Assembly (NCBI GenBank): GCA_018240935.1
Contig: JAFEEV010000048.1
Location: 1 to 7,757 of the forward strand
DNA length: 7,757 nucleotides
From: Pseudomonadota bacterium
Lineage (GTDB): Bacteria > Pseudomonadota > Gammaproteobacteria > Burkholderiales > Nitrosomonadaceae
Direction: 5' to 3'
The notes under the pieces were generated by a model. That model had not been told where the DNA came from. It did no database searches and saw nothing but the letters and a program-made list of their open reading frames with translations. Of the stretch, positions 5,661 through 7,757 are shown piece after piece. The position numbers and the translations under genes were made by a program. The number at the start of each line of letters is the position of its first letter. Position 1 is the stretch's first letter.

Positions 5661-7600
5661 TAGATCAAAACTGCATTCAGCACCGTTAAGAAATCATTTT
5701 TATTCAAGAAACCGATCACTTTGATATCCGGAATATCGTTACCCTGGCGATCGATGAACAGAATACCGGGCGGCCCGAACAGCTTGAACCGCTTCAGCAA
5801 GGCAGCATCATCCGGCGTGCCGCCGGTCACATCGATTTGCAGCAACACAGCTTCCTTCAAACGCGCTTGCACTTTGCTATCGGACAGCGTAAAGCGATCC
5901 ATTTCCTTACAGGAAACACACCAGTCGGCATGAAATTTGACCATAATCGGCTTACCTTTGGACTGACGGATTTGTTCGTCCAATTCCGCAACCGTTTTTA
6001 CCCGCTGAAAAGGCAAAGCAGAATAACCGGAAGCAACCGCTTCATTACCATTGCCGCTATTCGTTGCGGCCAGGCCGAGCTTCGAAAGCGGCTGTAACAC
6101 ATCGCGGCTGCCGGATAAAACACCGATCAGCATGGCGACGCCGACCAGCAACGCGATCACACCGATGCCCTTGAGAAATTTCTGCAAACCCGAAGCGCGC
6201 TCCGGCAACGGATCGATGGCATGCAAATAAATGGCGGAAATGATCAGCAAGGCGGCCCACATCAACATATGCACCACGTCGTTGATCACCGGGGAAATGA
6301 TCCAAATCGCCACAGCCAGCAGCAATGCGCCAAAAAACCGTTTGATCGATTCCATCCAGGCGCCGGCTTTCGGCAATAACGCGCCGGCTGATGCGCCCAG
6401 CAGCAATAACGGCACACCCATGCCCAGCGCCATGACAAACAACGCCGAGCCGCCCAGAATCACATCGCGGGTCTGGCTGATATACAGCAAAGCGCCCGCC
6501 AGCGGCGCCGCGACGCAGGGTCCGACGATCAGCGCCGACAATGCGCCCATGGCAAACACACTGGTCAAATGGCCGCCTTTGAGATGTCCGGCTTCCTCGG
6601 ACAGCTTGGTCTGCAAAGCGCCGGGCAATTGCAGTTCATAAAAACCGAACATGGAAAACGACAGCAACACAAAGATCACGGCAAACGTACCCAGCACCCA
6701 GGCATTTTGCAGCGCCGCCGACAACATCGTGCCGGATAACCCCGCCGCGACACCTGCAATGGCGTATGTGATCGCCATTCCCAGCACGTACGCCAGCGCC
6801 AGGATAAATCCGTGCCGCTTGGTCACGTGCTTGCCGCGATTGGCAATAATCCCGGACAGAATCGGAAACATCGGAAACACGCAAGGCGTGAACGCCAGTA
6901 GCAGGCCAATACCGACAAATCCGGTCAGGATCAGCCAGAAATCGCCGGTTTGAAACATCTGGCCGATTTTGTACGACTCGGTTTCTATGGCAGGTGCATT
7001 AGACGGCATTTGAAACAACTCCGCCGCGGCATCACCGGCTCTTGCCGCCACCGCCGGACTGCTTACCGCTTCGGCAACCGCGCCGACGACGGCTTTGACA
7101 GCCGGCAAAGTCAGATCGACGGCTTTATGAATCGGCGCATAACATACCCCGACCGGCTCATTGCAGCCCTGATAAGATGCCGCCAGCGTCAGCGGCTGCT
7201 CGCCGGCGGCATCCTCGCGTTTCAGCGCAATGACGGCTTGCACCGGACCGTAATAGACTTCCGTTTGGCCAAAGGTCGCGTCTTCCTTCATTTTACCGGG
7301 CGGCAATGTGATTTTTTCGATCGTCATGCCGTCTTGTTTCGGTTCAAACGCGATTTTATCGCGGTACAAATAATAATCCTTGGCCGGCGTCAGGTTCGCG
7401 ATCAGCGTATTGCCGTCGCGCACTTCCACCGACAGTTTGAATGCTTCGTCCGGCGGCAAAAGCTCTTGCGCATTACCCTGGCCCAGTTTAATGCCCAGCC
7501 CCTGCAACTTCTCGAACAAGCTGAAAGACTTGCCTTCCTCGGCACAAACCTGAGTACTGGCTAAACATAAAATCAGTAACAAAAATTGGATTGATCGCAT
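5660..7600 (-). CDS. dsbD: Thiol:disulfide interchange protein DsbD
   Basis: An inner-membrane protein that passes electrons from cytoplasmic thioredoxin to periplasmic partners. All three modules are present in the 646-residue product. Residues 1-20 are a signal peptide (MRSIQFLLLILCLASTQVCA). The N-terminal alpha domain holds the Cys146/Cys153 pair in GCNEPVGVCY. The membrane domain, about residues 220-500 with eight hydrophobic helices, has the paired cysteines Cys240 (AFTPCVFPMFP) and Cys362 (IVGPCVAAPLAG). The C-terminal thioredoxin domain has WCVSCK (Cys561, Cys564) and GPPG with the cis-proline. The frame extends upstream to an ATG at 7663, but that adds 21 unlikely residues before the signal and overlaps cutA, so 7600 is chosen, 16 nt after the cutA stop; no clear Shine-Dalgarno is present. 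The cutA-dsbD order is also known in E. coli. Its stop codon coincides with the end of a MITE-like element. Confidence 0.96.
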   Translation of the reverse strand: MRSIQFLLLILCLASTQVCAEEGKSFSLFEKLQGLGIKLGQGNAQELLPPDEAFKLSVEVRDGNTLIANLTPAKDYYLYRDKIAFEPKQDGMTIEKITLPPGKMKEDATFGQTEVYYGPVQAVIALKREDAAGEQPLTLAASYQGCNEPVGVCYAPIHKAVDLTLPAVKAVVGAVAEAVSSPAVAARAGDAAAELFQMPSNAPAIETESYKIGQMFQTGDFWLILTGFVGIGLLLAFTPCVFPMFPILSGIIANRGKHVTKRHGFILALAYVLGMAITYAIAGVAAGLSGTMLSAALQNAWVLGTFAVIFVLLSFSMFGFYELQLPGALQTKLSEEAGHLKGGHLTSVFAMGALSALIVGPCVAAPLAGALLYISQTRDVILGGSALFVMALGMGVPLLLLGASAGALLPKAGAWMESIKRFFGALLLAVAIWIISPVINDVVHMLMWAALLIISAIYLHAIDPLPERASGLQKFLKGIGVIALLVGVAMLIGVLSGSRDVLQPLSKLGLAATNSGNGNEAVASGYSALPFQRVKTVAELDEQIRQSKGKPIMVKFHADWCVSCKEMDRFTLSDSKVQARLKEAVLLQIDVTGGTPDDAALLKRFKLFGPPGILFIDRQGNDIPDIKVIGFLNKNDFLTVLNAVLI

Positions 7601-7616
7601 CGGTATTCGGTATTGT

Positions 7617-7757
7617 TTAATCGGATAGCGGTGTTTCGGCGGCGAGCCACTGCACATAGGCAAGCAGTCCGCCGGTTATAGGAACCATAATCACTTCAGG
7701 AAGTTCATAAGGATGCATTAACTTGATCAACTGTTCAACCCGGTCATAGTGGTGCCG
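7617..7757 (-). CDS. cutA: Divalent-cation tolerance protein CutA, 3' part
   Basis: Only the last 46 codons and the TAA are in the window; the 5' part lies beyond 7757. The tail contains LIKLMHPYELPEVIMVPI and TGGLLAYVQWL, the strongly conserved C-terminal block of CutA (HPYE.PEV...PI..G...Y..W). CutA is a small trimeric, ferredoxin-like-fold protein of about 110 residues, linked to tolerance of copper and other divalent cations, though its mechanism is unclear. It is 16 nt upstream of dsbD on the same strand and probably cotranscribed with it, as in E. coli. Confidence 0.93.
   Translation of the reverse strand, partial: RHHYDRVEQLIKLMHPYELPEVIMVPITGGLLAYVQWLAAETPLSD

Noticed and set aside
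6950..7564. 204-codon plus-strand open frame opposite dsbD
   Set aside because: It lies wholly antisense to the well-supported DsbD coding region, has Arg/His-rich composition typical of a shadow frame, and shows no domain.
7601..7663. Longer dsbD start at 7663
   Set aside because: It overlaps the cutA coding end and puts 21 residues before a clear signal peptide.

Overview
The window looks like chromosomal DNA of a Gram-negative betaproteobacterium of moderate GC content. The best guess is a Nitrosomonas-like ammonia oxidiser. This is an inference from the cutA-dsbD pair, the periplasmic copper/cytochrome genes and general protein style; nothing in the window settles the genus. Most products are exported or membrane-bound. 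Two themes dominate: periplasmic copper handling and periplasmic thiol reduction.

Layout. Positions 1-641 hold no convincing gene. They are AT-rich at first, then carry short open frames and a strong hairpin. A small secreted coiled-coil protein (642-1034, +) follows. Convergent to it is a compact minus-strand operon, in transcription order: a CopI/COG4454-type cupredoxin (2151-2603), a DUF411/CopG-type CxCC metal-binding protein (1630-2154, ATGA overlap) and a lipoprotein monohaem cytochrome c (1149-1616, 13-nt gap). A possible extracytoplasmic-sigma-type promoter lies upstream. Diverging from it is ttcA (2763-3671, +), the tRNA 2-thiocytidine synthetase. Its 3' end overlaps that of a convergent DUF2784 membrane protein (3660-4043, -). 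Next is a BON-domain lipoprotein (4167-4499, -) with a terminator-like hairpin after it. The window ends with a TlpA/ResA-type thioredoxin (4769-5356, -), the disulfide transporter DsbD (5660-7600, -) and the 3' end of cutA (7617-7757, -).

How the parts fit. DsbD carries electrons from cytoplasmic thioredoxin across the inner membrane, and the TlpA-like protein is a natural recipient. Reduced periplasmic thiols matter for cytochrome c haem attachment and copper-site assembly, which is what the cupredoxin, DUF411 and cytochrome c operon would need. That link between the two loci is inference.

The least ordinary stretch is the roughly 300-bp gap between dsbD and tlpA. It contains a 141-143 bp element with near-perfect terminal inverted repeats (GGGAAGCTCTGA...), no transposase and an imperfect 4-bp flanking duplication, set exactly at the dsbD stop codon: a probable MITE. 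Beside it are two diverged 53-bp direct repeats, each followed by a Shine-Dalgarno and an ATG for the tlpA frame, and each encoding a similar RALKP-type peptide. No complete new defence or mobile system was seen.
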